Assembly (NCBI GenBank): GCA_902619485.1
Contig: CACNEF010000001.1
Coordinates: 434,001-498,000 of the forward strand
Direction: 5' to 3'
Length of the DNA stretch: 64,000 nt
Origin: an uncultured SAR116 cluster alpha proteobacterium
GTDB lineage: Bacteria; Pseudomonadota; Alphaproteobacteria; Puniceispirillales; Marisalimonadaceae
Shown: piece by piece, positions 9,608 to 19,482 of the stretch
How positions within the stretch are numbered: position 1 is the stretch's first letter
How the letters are laid out: every line of letters starts with the position of its first letter
Translations under genes and position numbers: made by a program
Notes under the pieces: generated by a model
Told to the model about the DNA's origin: nothing
Seen by the model: only the letters and a program-made list of their open reading frames with translations
The model's database searches: none

Positions 9608-10225
9608 TCAATAAGTTGGCTCAGGAAAATCTATTGGAAAAAATAATAAATAAGAGAGTTCATTATTATATTTTGCATTTTGAATCAATACAGTTGTGTT
9701 TTCTCCCAAAGAGTCTTGAATTACCCATTTTTTTAAGCTGAATGGATTTTCTGAAAATTCTAAAACCAAACTTTCTTGATTATCTTTATTTTGGCTTTTT
9801 AATTTTAATGAAATTATACCTGCTTCAATAATATATTCTGTTTTAATATTTTTATTATTTAAAAATGATGTATTTTCTAATAAAAGGGCAAAAGGAGAAT
9901 TTTTTAAAGGAATATTGTTGGTTGTTTTTGCTTCTCTGTCTTGGATCACAATCCAAAATCCTTTACAAGTTATAAGCAAATTATTAGGTTTTTCATAATC
10001 AATTCTCAATTTCCCTGGTAAATCCAAGTAGAGTTTACCATTACTGACATTTCCTGACGGACTTACCTGTATAAAATTTGCTTCTAGTGTAATAAGATTT
10101 TCAAAAAATTTTTTAATTTGAATTTTTGCTGATTTGTTTTTTTCAACAGCATATGATGCATGGCAACTTAAAATTATTAAAAAAACATATAAACAAAATT
10201 TTATCGTAATTTCTAATTGCTTCAA
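9608..10225 (-). CDS. lolA: Outer-membrane lipoprotein carrier LolA family protein
   Basis: LolA ferries lipoproteins through the periplasm. The 205-aa protein has an N-terminal signal peptide (hydrophobic FCLYVFLIILSCHASYA, cut after about residue 26) and LolA-type sequence: ITLEANFIQ, then NGKLYLDLPGKLRIDYEKPNNLLI, then GFWIVIQDREAKTTNNIPLKNSPFALLLE. Its ATG abuts the ftsK stop, as in many alphaproteobacteria where lolA follows ftsK. Sequence divergence is high, so the family call is firm but the exact cargo role is inferred. Confidence 0.85.
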   Translation of the reverse strand: MKQLEITIKFCLYVFLIILSCHASYAVEKNKSAKIQIKKFFENLITLEANFIQVSPSGNVSNGKLYLDLPGKLRIDYEKPNNLLITCKGFWIVIQDREAKTTNNIPLKNSPFALLLENTSFLNNKNIKTEYIIEAGIISLKLKSQNKDNQESLVLEFSENPFSLKKWVIQDSLGENTTVLIQNAKYNNELSYLLFFPIDFPEPTY

Positions 10226-12592
10226 TTAAGTATCCTCAATCAAAATATCTCTTTTTCCAGCTCTACCTGGCTTAGAAACAACATTATTATCTTCCATTTT
10301 TTCAATTATTGTAGCTGCTCTATTGTAGCCTATTTTTAAATGTCTTTGAATAAATGAAGTACTTGCCCTTCCTTCTCTAACTACTAAAGCTACAGCTTCG
10401 TCGTATAACTCATCTCTTGAATTTTTATTGTTATTAAAACTATTTAGATCATTTGGAGAAAAGTTCTCAGGTTCTTCGGTAATACTTTCATCATAATCTG
10501 GAATAGATTGATCAGATAAAAATTTTGTTAGTTTCTCAACTTCACTATCTTCTACAAAAGGACCGTGTACCCGTGTTACTTTACCACCACCTGCCATATA
10601 CAGCATGTCTCCCCTTCCAAGCAGCTGTTCAGCACCTTGCTCTCCTAATATTGTTCTGCTGTCAATTTTACTTGTAACTTGAAATGAAATTCTAGTTGGA
10701 AAATTTGCCTTAATTGTTCCTGTTATAACATCTACGGATGGTCTTTGCGTGGCCATGACAACGTGAATACCAGCTGCTCTAGCCATTTGGGCTAATCTTT
10801 GAACTGCTGCCTCAATATCTTTTCCAGCAACTAACATTAAATCTGCAACTTCATCAATTATTACTACAATATAAGGTAAAGGTGTTAAACTTATTTGCTG
10901 ATCTTCAAAAATTGGTTGGCCAGTTTCTGGATCGAAACCAACTTGAATATTTTTTGAGAGAATTTCACCTTTCTTTCTTGCTTGAATTAATCTTTCATTA
11001 TAACTGTCAACATTCCGAACACCGAGTTTACTCATGGACATATATCTAGTTTCCATTTCCCTCACAGCCCATTTTAAAGCAATAATTGCTTTATTTGGAT
11101 CTGTTACGACAGGTGTTAGAAGATGAGGAATACCATCATAAACTGATAATTCTAACATTTTAGGATCAATCATAATAAGTCTACAAGATTCTGGGGTATG
11201 TTTATATAATAAAGATAAAATCATTGCATTTATTCCAACCGATTTTCCTGAACCTGTTGTTCCAGCTACAAGTAAATGTGGCATTCTTGCTAAGTCAGCA
11301 ACAACTGGGTATCCTGCTATATTTTTACCAAGACAGACTGGTAGACTAAAATTTGATTTTTGAAATTCCTCGTGTTCTAGGATGTTTCTCAACATCACTG
11401 TTTCTCGTGATTTGTTAGGTAACTCAATACCAATAACATTTTGACCTGGAACCATTGCTACCCTTACAGCCTCAACTGACATTGATCTGGCAATATCATC
11501 AGCGAGAGATATAACCCTTTGACTTCTTAAACCTGGTGCTGGTTGTAAGTCATACCTGGTTACAACTGGCCCATATCTAACGGACTCTATATTTCCATTA
11601 ATTGAATAATCTGACAAAACTCCCTCAAGAACTTTGGCATTCATGTCGAGGGTTTCTTTGCTAGGAGGTTTGATATCTTCTGTAAAATCTTTTAGCAAAT
11701 TTAAAGATGGTAAAATAAATCCGCTTTCAGACCCTAATGGCAAGTCATCTTGATATGAATTGTAATTTTCTGACTTTTTCCCTAGATTTGGATCTTTATG
11801 GACATTTTTAATTAAAATTGGGCTTTTTCTAACTTTTGGTTTTTTTCTGCCAATAGAATTATTTTTAAATCTAAAAAATTTATTTTTAAGTTTATTGAAA
11901 AAGCCAAGTTCATATTTATCCTCTTCAAGTTCACTTTCAACTTTTTTATAGTTGTAAAAAAACAAATTTGAGAACATTGTTAATATCCAAACTAATGGTA
12001 AAAATATAGGTCTAAAAATAAATTTAAAAAATTTTATTTCTTTTTCACCTATAGATAGTATCCAAAAAAATAATAACAAAGATATACTTAGAGATGCTAA
12101 CCCTAAAATTGTTTGAGATAGAGTAATGTCAAAAGCTATTAGATCAGAGATTTTTCTAGAGCAGGTTAATAATAACCATTCAGATAAACCATTTTGACTA
12201 AAGATTGGGGAATTAAGAGTTAGTTTTTGAATTATATTAATCTCAATATAAGTACCTCCTATTGAACTGAGAAATATCATAAGGATAATTGTAAAAATTT
12301 TTGTTTTAAAAAATTTTACATTAGTTTCATTAAAAAACTTTAAAGACCATATAAATATAATTGAGGAAAGCAATAATCCCGGTAAAACACCAAATTCTCT
12401 TATAACTAACCCAGAGAAAAATGATCCAATTTCACCATAAAAATTTTTTGGTATGTTCTCGGAGACAATACCCCAGCCAGGATCTTCAGGGTGAAATGAA
12501 AATAAAACTAAAAAAAACGATATAGAACTAAAAAATAAAATTGAAGATAGTATTTTATTTGTTATTTTAATATAAAAATTACTTTTTTCCAT
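10226..12592 (-). CDS. ftsK: DNA translocase FtsK
   Basis: FtsK pumps chromosome dimers through the septum and activates XerCD. The 788-aa product has about four N-terminal membrane segments within the first 210 residues, a rather short charged linker, and the RecA-like motor with Walker A GTTGSGKS and Walker B IDEVADLM. MATQRPSVDVITG is a hallmark segment. The C-terminal gamma domain (DELYDEAVALVV, RASTSFIQRHLKIGYNRAA) is the winged helix that reads KOPS. It is immediately upstream of lolA and 31 bp downstream of the DapC-like gene. Confidence 0.97.
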   Translation of the reverse strand: MEKSNFYIKITNKILSSILFFSSISFFLVLFSFHPEDPGWGIVSENIPKNFYGEIGSFFSGLVIREFGVLPGLLLSSIIFIWSLKFFNETNVKFFKTKIFTIILMIFLSSIGGTYIEINIIQKLTLNSPIFSQNGLSEWLLLTCSRKISDLIAFDITLSQTILGLASLSISLLLFFWILSIGEKEIKFFKFIFRPIFLPLVWILTMFSNLFFYNYKKVESELEEDKYELGFFNKLKNKFFRFKNNSIGRKKPKVRKSPILIKNVHKDPNLGKKSENYNSYQDDLPLGSESGFILPSLNLLKDFTEDIKPPSKETLDMNAKVLEGVLSDYSINGNIESVRYGPVVTRYDLQPAPGLRSQRVISLADDIARSMSVEAVRVAMVPGQNVIGIELPNKSRETVMLRNILEHEEFQKSNFSLPVCLGKNIAGYPVVADLARMPHLLVAGTTGSGKSVGINAMILSLLYKHTPESCRLIMIDPKMLELSVYDGIPHLLTPVVTDPNKAIIALKWAVREMETRYMSMSKLGVRNVDSYNERLIQARKKGEILSKNIQVGFDPETGQPIFEDQQISLTPLPYIVVIIDEVADLMLVAGKDIEAAVQRLAQMARAAGIHVVMATQRPSVDVITGTIKANFPTRISFQVTSKIDSRTILGEQGAEQLLGRGDMLYMAGGGKVTRVHGPFVEDSEVEKLTKFLSDQSIPDYDESITEEPENFSPNDLNSFNNNKNSRDELYDEAVALVVREGRASTSFIQRHLKIGYNRAATIIEKMEDNNVVSKPGRAGKRDILIEDT

Positions 12593-12623
12593 ATTTTAAT
12601 CTTAATTATTATTCAAAAAACAT

Positions 12624-13835
12624 TCATTCTTGGGCAAGATCCATCTTTAAAAATAAGCAAATACGTCTCATTGTTTCCTCAATCACTTCTTTCTTGTCAA
12701 CTAAGGAGATTCTTAAGTATCCTTTACCAGGATTAATACCATGGACATCTTTTGCCATAAAACTTCCCGGCATAACTCTTAAAGAAAATTTTTCCCATAA
12801 CATTTTGGCTGCTTTCTTATCGTCATTAACTTTTAACCAAAGAAAAAAACCTGCATCTGGAATTTTGAAATCTTTATAAAAGGGTTTTAAATATTTTTCT
12901 GCGAGTTCAAAGTTTTGGTCATAATGTAAGCAACCTTCTATTTGATGATTATCGTCGTCATACAATGCGCTTGCAACTTTTTGAATAGGAATAGGAACGG
13001 GTGAAGCACCATTTGAGACCAACAACTTATATTTTTCAATTATAGTTTCGTCTCCAGCTATAAATCCAGCTCTCATTCCACAAGTATTATTTCTTTTTGA
13101 TAGAGAATTAAAAATTATTAAATTTTCTAAACTATTGCCTAAATGTAAAGCTGCCTCTAGTCCTCCTGGTGGTTTAGATCTATTCATTCTGTAGACATCA
13201 CTATAACATTCATCAATGGCCAAAATGAATTTATATTTTCTAGCAAGTAATATAGCGTTTTTTAAATAATCAATGTTGGCAACACTACCATGAGGGTTAG
13301 ACGGGGAGCAAATATACATTATTACAGAAGAATTCAATAAATTTTCAGGTAAATTAAAAATATCTGGCATATAATTATTTTCTGGCAAAGAGTTCAACCA
13401 ATGTACTTTAGATCCACTTGATATACTACCTGCAAACCAAGCATGATAAAATGGATTAGTTACAAGGGCAGTTGTTTCTCCAACTTTTAAGTTTTTAGCC
13501 AGCAAACCTAATAGATGTAAGGGTTCTCTCGTTCCTGGAACAGGAACTACATTCTTATTTAATTTTATCAGTTTGTCTGCACCTGGGTATCTTCTTTTTA
13601 TATAATTTAATATACTATTGCCAAAACTTGGTATTGCTTCACTTGGAGGATATTTTGACCAATCTTTATAATTTGAGTCTAAAATTTTTTTTGTAAAATC
13701 TGGTAAACCCAATGTAGGTTCACCGAGTGACATTTTTATAATTGGATATTTAGGGTTGGGCTCAGTGTTTTCTAAAAGAGATGCGAGTTTTCCAAACATC
13801 CAGTCTTTTAAAATATTATAATCTGAGTTTAACAT
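12624..13835 (-). CDS. dapC: Class I/II PLP aminotransferase, probable succinyldiaminopimelate transaminase
   Basis: A fold-type I aminotransferase of 403 aa. The PLP lysine lies in FNSLSKRNNTCGMRAGF, and upstream are CSPSNPHGS and DECYSDVYR, typical of the aspartate aminotransferase family. The pattern SLSKRNNTCGMR resembles DapC-type enzymes that transaminate N-succinyl-L,L-diaminopimelate. Proximity to dapF, though not contiguous, supports a lysine role. Other aminotransferase activities cannot be excluded from sequence alone, so the gene symbol is a probable assignment. It is divergent from the UbiH-type gene across a 98-bp AT-rich gap. Confidence 0.75.
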   Translation of the reverse strand: MLNSDYNILKDWMFGKLASLLENTEPNPKYPIIKMSLGEPTLGLPDFTKKILDSNYKDWSKYPPSEAIPSFGNSILNYIKRRYPGADKLIKLNKNVVPVPGTREPLHLLGLLAKNLKVGETTALVTNPFYHAWFAGSISSGSKVHWLNSLPENNYMPDIFNLPENLLNSSVIMYICSPSNPHGSVANIDYLKNAILLARKYKFILAIDECYSDVYRMNRSKPPGGLEAALHLGNSLENLIIFNSLSKRNNTCGMRAGFIAGDETIIEKYKLLVSNGASPVPIPIQKVASALYDDDNHQIEGCLHYDQNFELAEKYLKPFYKDFKIPDAGFFLWLKVNDDKKAAKMLWEKFSLRVMPGSFMAKDVHGINPGKGYLRISLVDKKEVIEETMRRICLFLKMDLAQE

Positions 13836-13933
13836 TTTAAAACCTCAAACAATTTTCATATTTATTTATTTATATTATACTGGTAAATTTTTAAACTAAT
13901 ATAATTGAGTTATTTAACTTAATGAGAGCATAA

Positions 13934-15136
13934 ATGGCTAGTAACGAAATATCGCAAGAAAATTTTCATAAAATTTGTGTTATTGGTGGAGGAATAACAG
14001 GTGCTATGATGGTTTTATTGTTAAAAAAATCAAAAATGTTCAAGTTAAGTGATATAGGTTGGATTAAACCAAGTTTAAAATTAAAAAATGATTTCAGAAC
14101 GACTTTTTACAACAAAACTAGTTTGGAATTGCTAAATAATTTAAATATTTTAAATAAATTAAAAAAAAATGATTTTACGCCAGTCAAAAGTATTCAAGTA
14201 TTTGGTCCTAATTATAGTTTACCATTGGAGTGGAATAATGTTGATACAAAAAGAGAATTTGGTGCAGTAATAAAAAATGATGTTGTTTTAAATATTATAG
14301 AAGAAGAACTTAATGACATAAAACAATATGAAAGTTTCGTAAATAATACCAAATGTAACCAATTTGAAAGAACTTTATATTTAGAAAATAAAATATCAAT
14401 AAATACACATTTAGTTTTGTCAGCAGACGGAAAAAATTCTTACTTTAGAAAATTACTTTCTATAAATACGATAAACAAAAAAACTAAACACTTAGCAATT
14501 TCTGGGTTTTTGAAACAATCAAAAAATCATAACTCAAATGCCATTCAAGCATTTACGAATATAGGACCGATTGGAATACTTCCATATGAGAATAAAAATC
14601 TAGTGAATTTTGTTCAAAGTATTGAAAAAGTAGAGTGTGAAAAGATTTTATCAAAAGAAAATCCAGAATATTTTATTTGCAGTGAGTTAAATAAATTTTT
14701 TTCACGTATTGATCTTAATTTTAGTCCTATAAAAAAAATTAATAATATAGAAAACAAATTATCATATTGGGATCTCAACTTAAACCTTATTTTGAATCCA
14801 ACATCCTCAAGAGCAATTTTAATAGGTGATGCTGCTCATTCGATCCATCCTTTAGCGGGACAAGGACTAAACCTATCTTTAAGAGATTGCGTTTCTACAT
14901 TAAATTCAATAAAAGACTGTTTGAAATTTGGACGTGATCTTGGTGATAAATCTATTTTAAAATTTTACAAGAACGAAAGGCTGCCGCGAACTATTTCTAT
15001 GACAGCTTTTACTGACTTTATGTTTTATGGGTTTACTTCAACTTCAGAAAAAACACAATCATTGCTTACAAAAGGCATGGAAAATTTAAATAGAACAAAA
15101 CTAAAAAATATATTTAGAGATTTAGCATCAATTTGA
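13934..15136 (+). CDS. UbiH/UbiF/VisC-family FAD-dependent hydroxylase
   Basis: An aromatic-ring flavin monooxygenase of 400 aa, likely hydroxylating a ubiquinone precursor. The Rossmann FAD motif is IGGGITGAMMVLLLKKS near residue 18, and the second FAD site is the conserved GDAAHSIHPLAGQGLNLSLRD (about 298-318), which is diagnostic for the UbiH/VisC group. The central region is quite divergent and the middle DG motif is weak (LSADGKNSYFRK). Which ring carbon it hydroxylates cannot be told. It runs convergently into the DUF971 gene with a 1-bp gap. Confidence 0.85.
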   Translation: MASNEISQENFHKICVIGGGITGAMMVLLLKKSKMFKLSDIGWIKPSLKLKNDFRTTFYNKTSLELLNNLNILNKLKKNDFTPVKSIQVFGPNYSLPLEWNNVDTKREFGAVIKNDVVLNIIEEELNDIKQYESFVNNTKCNQFERTLYLENKISINTHLVLSADGKNSYFRKLLSINTINKKTKHLAISGFLKQSKNHNSNAIQAFTNIGPIGILPYENKNLVNFVQSIEKVECEKILSKENPEYFICSELNKFFSRIDLNFSPIKKINNIENKLSYWDLNLNLILNPTSSRAILIGDAAHSIHPLAGQGLNLSLRDCVSTLNSIKDCLKFGRDLGDKSILKFYKNERLPRTISMTAFTDFMFYGFTSTSEKTQSLLTKGMENLNRTKLKNIFRDLASI

Positions 15137-15137
15137 T

Positions 15138-15464
15138 TTATAGAGAATTGTAATATTCTTGTAGATACTTATCATGATTTATTCCATAATCATATAATAA
15201 TCCCCAGCTATAAATTCCCGAGGAGTGATTATCAGAAAAAATGATTCTAATAGCATAATTACCAACGGGTTCAATTTGATCAATCAGAATATTTTCTTTA
15301 TTTCTCACAATAATCTTGGGACCTCCATGACCTTGCACGTCAGCAGAAGGACTTTCTACTCTCAATAATTCTGATAAAATATTAAACTTAGTGTTATTAT
15401 CAAAATGAATTGACAAATATTTACCATTATCTTTTTTTTTAATTAAGATTGGAATAGCTTCCAT
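15138..15464 (-). CDS. DUF971 (gamma-butyrobetaine hydroxylase-like N-terminal domain) protein
   Basis: A stand-alone 108-aa domain with the family signature ELLRVESPSADVQGH, followed by VGNYAIRIIFSDNHSSGIYSW. This domain occurs alone in many proteobacteria and at the N-terminus of gamma-butyrobetaine hydroxylases; its biochemical role when alone is not settled, though links to iron-sulfur assembly have been suggested. It follows the Lon-N gene by 45 bp in the same direction. Confidence 0.88.
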   Translation of the reverse strand: MEAIPILIKKKDNGKYLSIHFDNNTKFNILSELLRVESPSADVQGHGGPKIIVRNKENILIDQIEPVGNYAIRIIFSDNHSSGIYSWGLLYDYGINHDKYLQEYYNSL

Positions 15465-15509
15465 ATAAATTTCCTCTCGTTAACTTTTAAATTAACAGTT
15501 AAGATCGAT

Positions 15510-16166
15510 TTAATGCTTAATTGTATTAGAGATATTTTCTTCGTTAATGTAACTATCTAATATGGTTTGAAGTAATTTTTCTCTTTTTGAAATAGAAGTA
15601 GTTTCTAACAAAAGTTGTTTTTCATTATTGGCTAAAGGACATATCATTGTTATTTGATCAACAAAGTTATAATCATTAAATGTATCAATTGCATCCATAT
15701 TTGCTGAAATGTTTTTTGATTTAAAATATTGTTTCAGGGTTTTCTTTAAAGTACTAAAATCTGAAGACTTTGATTTTATGTTCAAATCCTTACTAAAATT
15801 TTCCCAAGTAATATTAGCTTCTTTGTAATCTTTTTCATTGGTTTTTTCTGAAATTAAATTAAACCTACTTAGACCTTTCAGGGTAATTAAATATCTATTA
15901 TCGTCAGTTTCTTCAAATTTTATAATTTTACCAGCACATCCAACACTATAAAATATGGATTTTTCATCTCTATTATTTATGTTTTTTGGCTGTATCATTC
16001 CAATTAATCTATATTCATTTGAAATTGCGTTATCTATCATTTTCAAATAACGAGTTTCAAAAATATTTAATGGTAGATAGGTATCTGGAAACATTACAAC
16101 ACCTTCCAATGGAAATATTGGAATGATGTTTGGTAAATTTATTTTTTTTTCAGAATCGTCAACCAT
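15510..16166 (-). CDS. Lon N-terminal (LON substrate-binding) domain protein
   Basis: This 218-aa protein matches the stand-alone Lon N-terminal domain family: IIPIFPLEGVVMFPDTYLPLNIFETRYLKMIDNAI near the start, then RLIGMIQP, GCAGKI, and RYLITLKGLSRF. There is no AAA or protease domain. Such proteins are found next to the thioredoxin-TPR gene and DUF971 in Alphaproteobacteria, as here. Its function is unknown, though a role in protein quality control is plausible from the domain and neighbours. Confidence 0.9.
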   Translation of the reverse strand: MVDDSEKKINLPNIIPIFPLEGVVMFPDTYLPLNIFETRYLKMIDNAISNEYRLIGMIQPKNINNRDEKSIFYSVGCAGKIIKFEETDDNRYLITLKGLSRFNLISEKTNEKDYKEANITWENFSKDLNIKSKSSDFSTLKKTLKQYFKSKNISANMDAIDTFNDYNFVDQITMICPLANNEKQLLLETTSISKREKLLQTILDSYINEENISNTIKH

Positions 16167-16180
16167 TAAGTTTGTCCTTA

Positions 16181-17083
16181 TTAAGAAAATAATAATGTTG
16201 CTAACTTTTTTCTAGCACTTATTGTCTCTTCTGCTTCAATGCCTGCTGATAAAAAAAATTCTAGCAACTGCTTTCTGGCTGCTTGTTCATTCCATTCTTT
16301 GTCTATTTTGATAGATTTCAATAGCATTTCAAAAGAATCTTCAATTTTACCTATGCCAAATAAAGCAATTGCCATTTGTAATAGATAATCTAAGTTGTCT
16401 GGTTCTTTTTGTAGTTTTTTTTCTAAGTCTTTGATATTTCCTTTTGCTATAAAAGCCTTTTCGGAAGTTTCAAGCAATGAAATTGCTTCTTCGACTGGCT
16501 TAGAATTTTTTATTTCTGAAGCTAAATTATCTATTAATTCCTTTGTTTCGTTAAACTTGTCTAACCCGATCATTGATCGAATAAGATTTCCAAAACCAAT
16601 GTGATTTTCTGGATCTACAGCTAAAATCTTTTGAGAAATTTCAAAAGAACTATTCCAATCTCTTTTTTCTATGCATTCTTTCACGCTTAAAATTAAATCT
16701 TCTACCTCTTGTCCAGGACCAGATAAACTTGCTGATTTTTTAATAAATTCTATTATTTCACTATTTGATTTAACTCCTTGAAATCCATCAACAACTTTAC
16801 CTTCAAAAAAAGTATAGACTGTAGGAATAGATTGAATTTTTAATTGTGCAGCAATATTTTGATTTTGATCAATATCAATTTTGGCTAAAATTAACTCTTG
16901 TTCATAACCTTTAACAGCATCTTCTAATAAAGGTGTAAGGGTTTTACAAGGTTCGCACCATGGAGCCCAAAAATCAACAATAACTGGCTTTGTCTTGGAA
17001 ATTTCTACAACTTCATTCATAAATGTTTCTTCATTTACATTTATAATATTGCTGACTGTTGATATTAAATCATTATTTTCCAT
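16181..17083 (-). CDS. Thioredoxin-TPR co-chaperone (CnoX/YbbN-like)
   Basis: The N-terminal 110 residues are a thioredoxin fold with the redox-type motif WCEPCK (C43 and C46) in VDFWAPWCEPCKTLTP, plus cis-Pro in SIPTVYTF. The remaining ~190 residues are TPR-like helices (SFEISQKILAVDPENHIGFGNL and DNLDYLLQMAIALFGIGKIEDSF). This matches the YbbN/CnoX architecture, a chaperedoxin that holds oxidised proteins and hands them to GroEL or DnaK. It begins at ATG 17083 with a 14-bp gap to the Lon-N gene. Confidence 0.9.
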   Translation of the reverse strand: MENNDLISTVSNIINVNEETFMNEVVEISKTKPVIVDFWAPWCEPCKTLTPLLEDAVKGYEQELILAKIDIDQNQNIAAQLKIQSIPTVYTFFEGKVVDGFQGVKSNSEIIEFIKKSASLSGPGQEVEDLILSVKECIEKRDWNSSFEISQKILAVDPENHIGFGNLIRSMIGLDKFNETKELIDNLASEIKNSKPVEEAISLLETSEKAFIAKGNIKDLEKKLQKEPDNLDYLLQMAIALFGIGKIEDSFEMLLKSIKIDKEWNEQAARKQLLEFFLSAGIEAEETISARKKLATLLFS

Positions 17084-17236
17084 AATCTAGACTCCTGAGT
17101 GTTGTATATTGATATGGTTGTCAGCAAATAATATTTCAACAATTTATTACAAAATACTACAATTGACCAATTACTAAAGTGTATGTATCTAAAGAGTAGA
17201 CAATAATTGAATCCAAAATGAAAATTATAATTTAAA

Positions 17237-18187
17237 ATGATAAGAGAATTAAATATTGCTCTAATTGGTTGTGGTAACTGGGGAAAAAATATAGCTAGAA
17301 ATTTACATGAAATGGGAGCTCTGGCATGTATATATGACTTAAATACCAAATTATCAGAAAAACTAAATTATGACTATTCACTACCAACTTTAGAGTTAAA
17401 TAAAATTTTTAAAGATCAAAACATCAATGCAATAGTAATTGCTTCACCAGCAATAACACATAATGATTTAGCAACTGAAGCTCTAAAAAATAATAAAGAT
17501 GTATTTATAGAAAAACCATATTGTTTGTCATTGCCTGATGCTCAAAAACTTTCAGAGCTAGCTGCAAATAGAAATAAAGTTTTGATGGTTGGCCATTTAC
17601 TAAATTATCATAATGCATTTGTAAAAATGAAAGAGCTAATCAAAAATGGTAAAATAGGTATTTTACAAAACATTAGAGCTAATCGTCTCGCTCTAGGTGC
17701 TATTAGAAAAGAAGAATCTGTGATTTATGATTTATCTACTCACGACATTTCCATGATACTTTCAATTGTGAAAGTATTACCTATAGGCGTAAATGTTCAA
17801 TCAATTCATCATCATAATAATGTTGGACCAGACGCAGTCAGTATAAAATTATCATTTCCAGGAGGTGTAACTGCATTGATTAATTCTGATTGGATGTGTC
17901 CGTACAAAGAACATAATTTTTCCGTAATTGGGACAAAAGGCTCGCTCATTTTTGACGACACAAAAAATTGGTCAGAAAAATTGCTATATAATCCATCATT
18001 TGTAACAAATAAAAATACAATTAAAACTTTACCAATTGAAAAAATTAAAATCCAAGAAAACGAGCCCCTTAATAGTGAATTAGAAGAATTTATAGACTGT
18101 ATATATTCAAGAAAAAGCCCTTTAACAGATCATAAAGAAGCTGTAAAAGTTCAAACTGTTATTGATATGATAGAAAAAAAACTATAA
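17237..18187 (+). CDS. Gfo/Idh/MocA-family NAD(P)-dependent oxidoreductase
   Basis: The 316-aa protein has an N-terminal Rossmann fold (NIALIGCGNWGKNIARNLHE) and the diagnostic EKP motif (VFIEKPYCLSL) near residue 96, with the catalytic-type histidine region YDLSTHDISMI further on. The gene is followed after 17 bp by a DegT-type sugar aminotransferase. Such pairs (for example WbpB with WbpE) oxidise and then transaminate nucleotide sugars for surface polysaccharides. The precise sugar is unknown. Codon use resembles the neighbours. Confidence 0.88.
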   Translation: MIRELNIALIGCGNWGKNIARNLHEMGALACIYDLNTKLSEKLNYDYSLPTLELNKIFKDQNINAIVIASPAITHNDLATEALKNNKDVFIEKPYCLSLPDAQKLSELAANRNKVLMVGHLLNYHNAFVKMKELIKNGKIGILQNIRANRLALGAIRKEESVIYDLSTHDISMILSIVKVLPIGVNVQSIHHHNNVGPDAVSIKLSFPGGVTALINSDWMCPYKEHNFSVIGTKGSLIFDDTKNWSEKLLYNPSFVTNKNTIKTLPIEKIKIQENEPLNSELEEFIDCIYSRKSPLTDHKEAVKVQTVIDMIEKKL

Positions 18188-18204
18188 GGAATTAAAATAA
18201 ACTT

Positions 18205-19344
18205 ATGATACCTTTTATTGATCTAACTGCTCAACAAAAATTAATTCGAGATAAAATTGATAAACGTATTAATCAAGTTCTTGATCATGGACAATATATT
18301 TTAGGCCCAGAAGTAAAAGAACTTGAGGATAAACTTAGCTCATTTACAGGTTGTAAGTATGTGTTATGTTGCTCTAGTGGAACAGATGCATTATTATTAT
18401 CTTTGCTTGGTTTAAAAATTAAACCTGGTGAAGGTGTAATTGTTCCTGCATTCACTTTCGCTTCGTCTGCCGAGGTTATGCCTTTGCTTGGTGCTATTCC
18501 AATTTTCGTCGATGTTAAGCGTGATACCTTTAACATAGACCCAGCTAAACTACCTGACGCTCTAGATACTGCCAAAAACTTAGGTGTTAATGTAAAAGGT
18601 ATAATGCCGGTCGGTTTGTTCGGACAACCAGCAGAGATGGATTTAATTAATGATTTTGCAAAGAATAATAACTTATGGGTTCTTGATGATGCTGCACAAT
18701 CTTTTGGAGGAATATATAAAGATAAAGTTGTTGGCAATTTATCTGAAGCAGCTGCAACATCTTTCTTTCCTGCAAAACCACTAGGTTGTTATGGGGATGG
18801 AGGTGCTGTTTTTACAAATGATAAAAAAATTTATGAAATAGCAAATTCTTCTCATATACATGGTATGGGGAAAAAAAAGTATGAATACGATAGAATAGGA
18901 ATGAATGCTCGTATGTCTACAATTCAAGCCGCCATTTTATTAGAAAAACTCGAAATATTTCCAGATGAGTTGCAAAAAAGGCAGATAGTAGCAGATAACT
19001 ATAATAAAAACTTAAACTCACTAAACCTCAATATTGAATTGCCAAAAATTCACAGTAATTTTAAAAGTAGTTGGGCCCAATACACAATCATACTTCCAGA
19101 AAACATCAATAGAGACAAACTACAAGAATATTTAAAATCAAAAAACATTCCTACTGCAGTTTATTATCCAATATCTCTAAATAAACATAAACCTTATATT
19201 AAATATCCCGTATCTAAAGGTGGCCTAGGTGTGACATACTATTTATGTAAAAATGTTTTGTCTTTACCTATGCACCCGTATTTAAAAGAAGACGAGATCA
19301 TATATATATGTGAGAACATAAATAATTTTATAAAAAACCACTAA
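18205..19344 (+). CDS. DegT/DnrJ/EryC1-family nucleotide-sugar aminotransferase
   Basis: A PLP enzyme of 379 aa starting MIPFIDLTAQQKLI. Conserved family features are CSSGTDALLLSLL (phosphate-binding), DDAAQSFGG, and the PLP lysine K191 in FFPAKPLGCYGDGGAV. The C-terminal IPTAVYYPISLNKHKPY is typical. The sequence type is close to WbpE, which makes UDP-3-amino-sugars, consistent with the adjoining Gfo/Idh dehydrogenase. No acetyltransferase or glycosyltransferase is next to it, so the pathway is incomplete at this site. Confidence 0.9.
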   Translation: MIPFIDLTAQQKLIRDKIDKRINQVLDHGQYILGPEVKELEDKLSSFTGCKYVLCCSSGTDALLLSLLGLKIKPGEGVIVPAFTFASSAEVMPLLGAIPIFVDVKRDTFNIDPAKLPDALDTAKNLGVNVKGIMPVGLFGQPAEMDLINDFAKNNNLWVLDDAAQSFGGIYKDKVVGNLSEAAATSFFPAKPLGCYGDGGAVFTNDKKIYEIANSSHIHGMGKKKYEYDRIGMNARMSTIQAAILLEKLEIFPDELQKRQIVADNYNKNLNSLNLNIELPKIHSNFKSSWAQYTIILPENINRDKLQEYLKSKNIPTAVYYPISLNKHKPYIKYPVSKGGLGVTYYLCKNVLSLPMHPYLKEDEIIYICENINNFIKNH

Positions 19345-19407
19345 AATAAATTATTTTTATTTTTCCTTGATACTATGAATTAGGATGCTATATTTCATCA
19401 CAATTAG

Positions 19408-19482
19408 GCGGGCGTAGCTCAGTGGTAGAGCATCTCGTTGCCAACGAGAATGTCGAGAGTTCGAATCTCTTCGCCCGCTCCA
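19408..19482 (+). tRNA. tRNA-Gly (anticodon GCC)
   Basis: A 75-nt cloverleaf including the encoded CCA. The acceptor arms GCGGGCG (19408-19414) and CGCCCGC (19472-19478) pair fully, the D-arm is GCTCAGTGGTAGAGC, and the anticodon arm is TCTCG-TTGCCAA-CGAGA with GCC at 19440-19442. The T-arm is GAGAG-TTCGAAT-CTCTT with one G-U pair. Directly downstream is a small CGCC-TTCG-GCG hairpin lacking a T tract. Confidence 0.96.

Noticed and set aside
17065-17349. 94-codon minus-strand ORF overlapping the oxidoreductase start
   Set aside because: It overlaps two confident genes and shows no family features.
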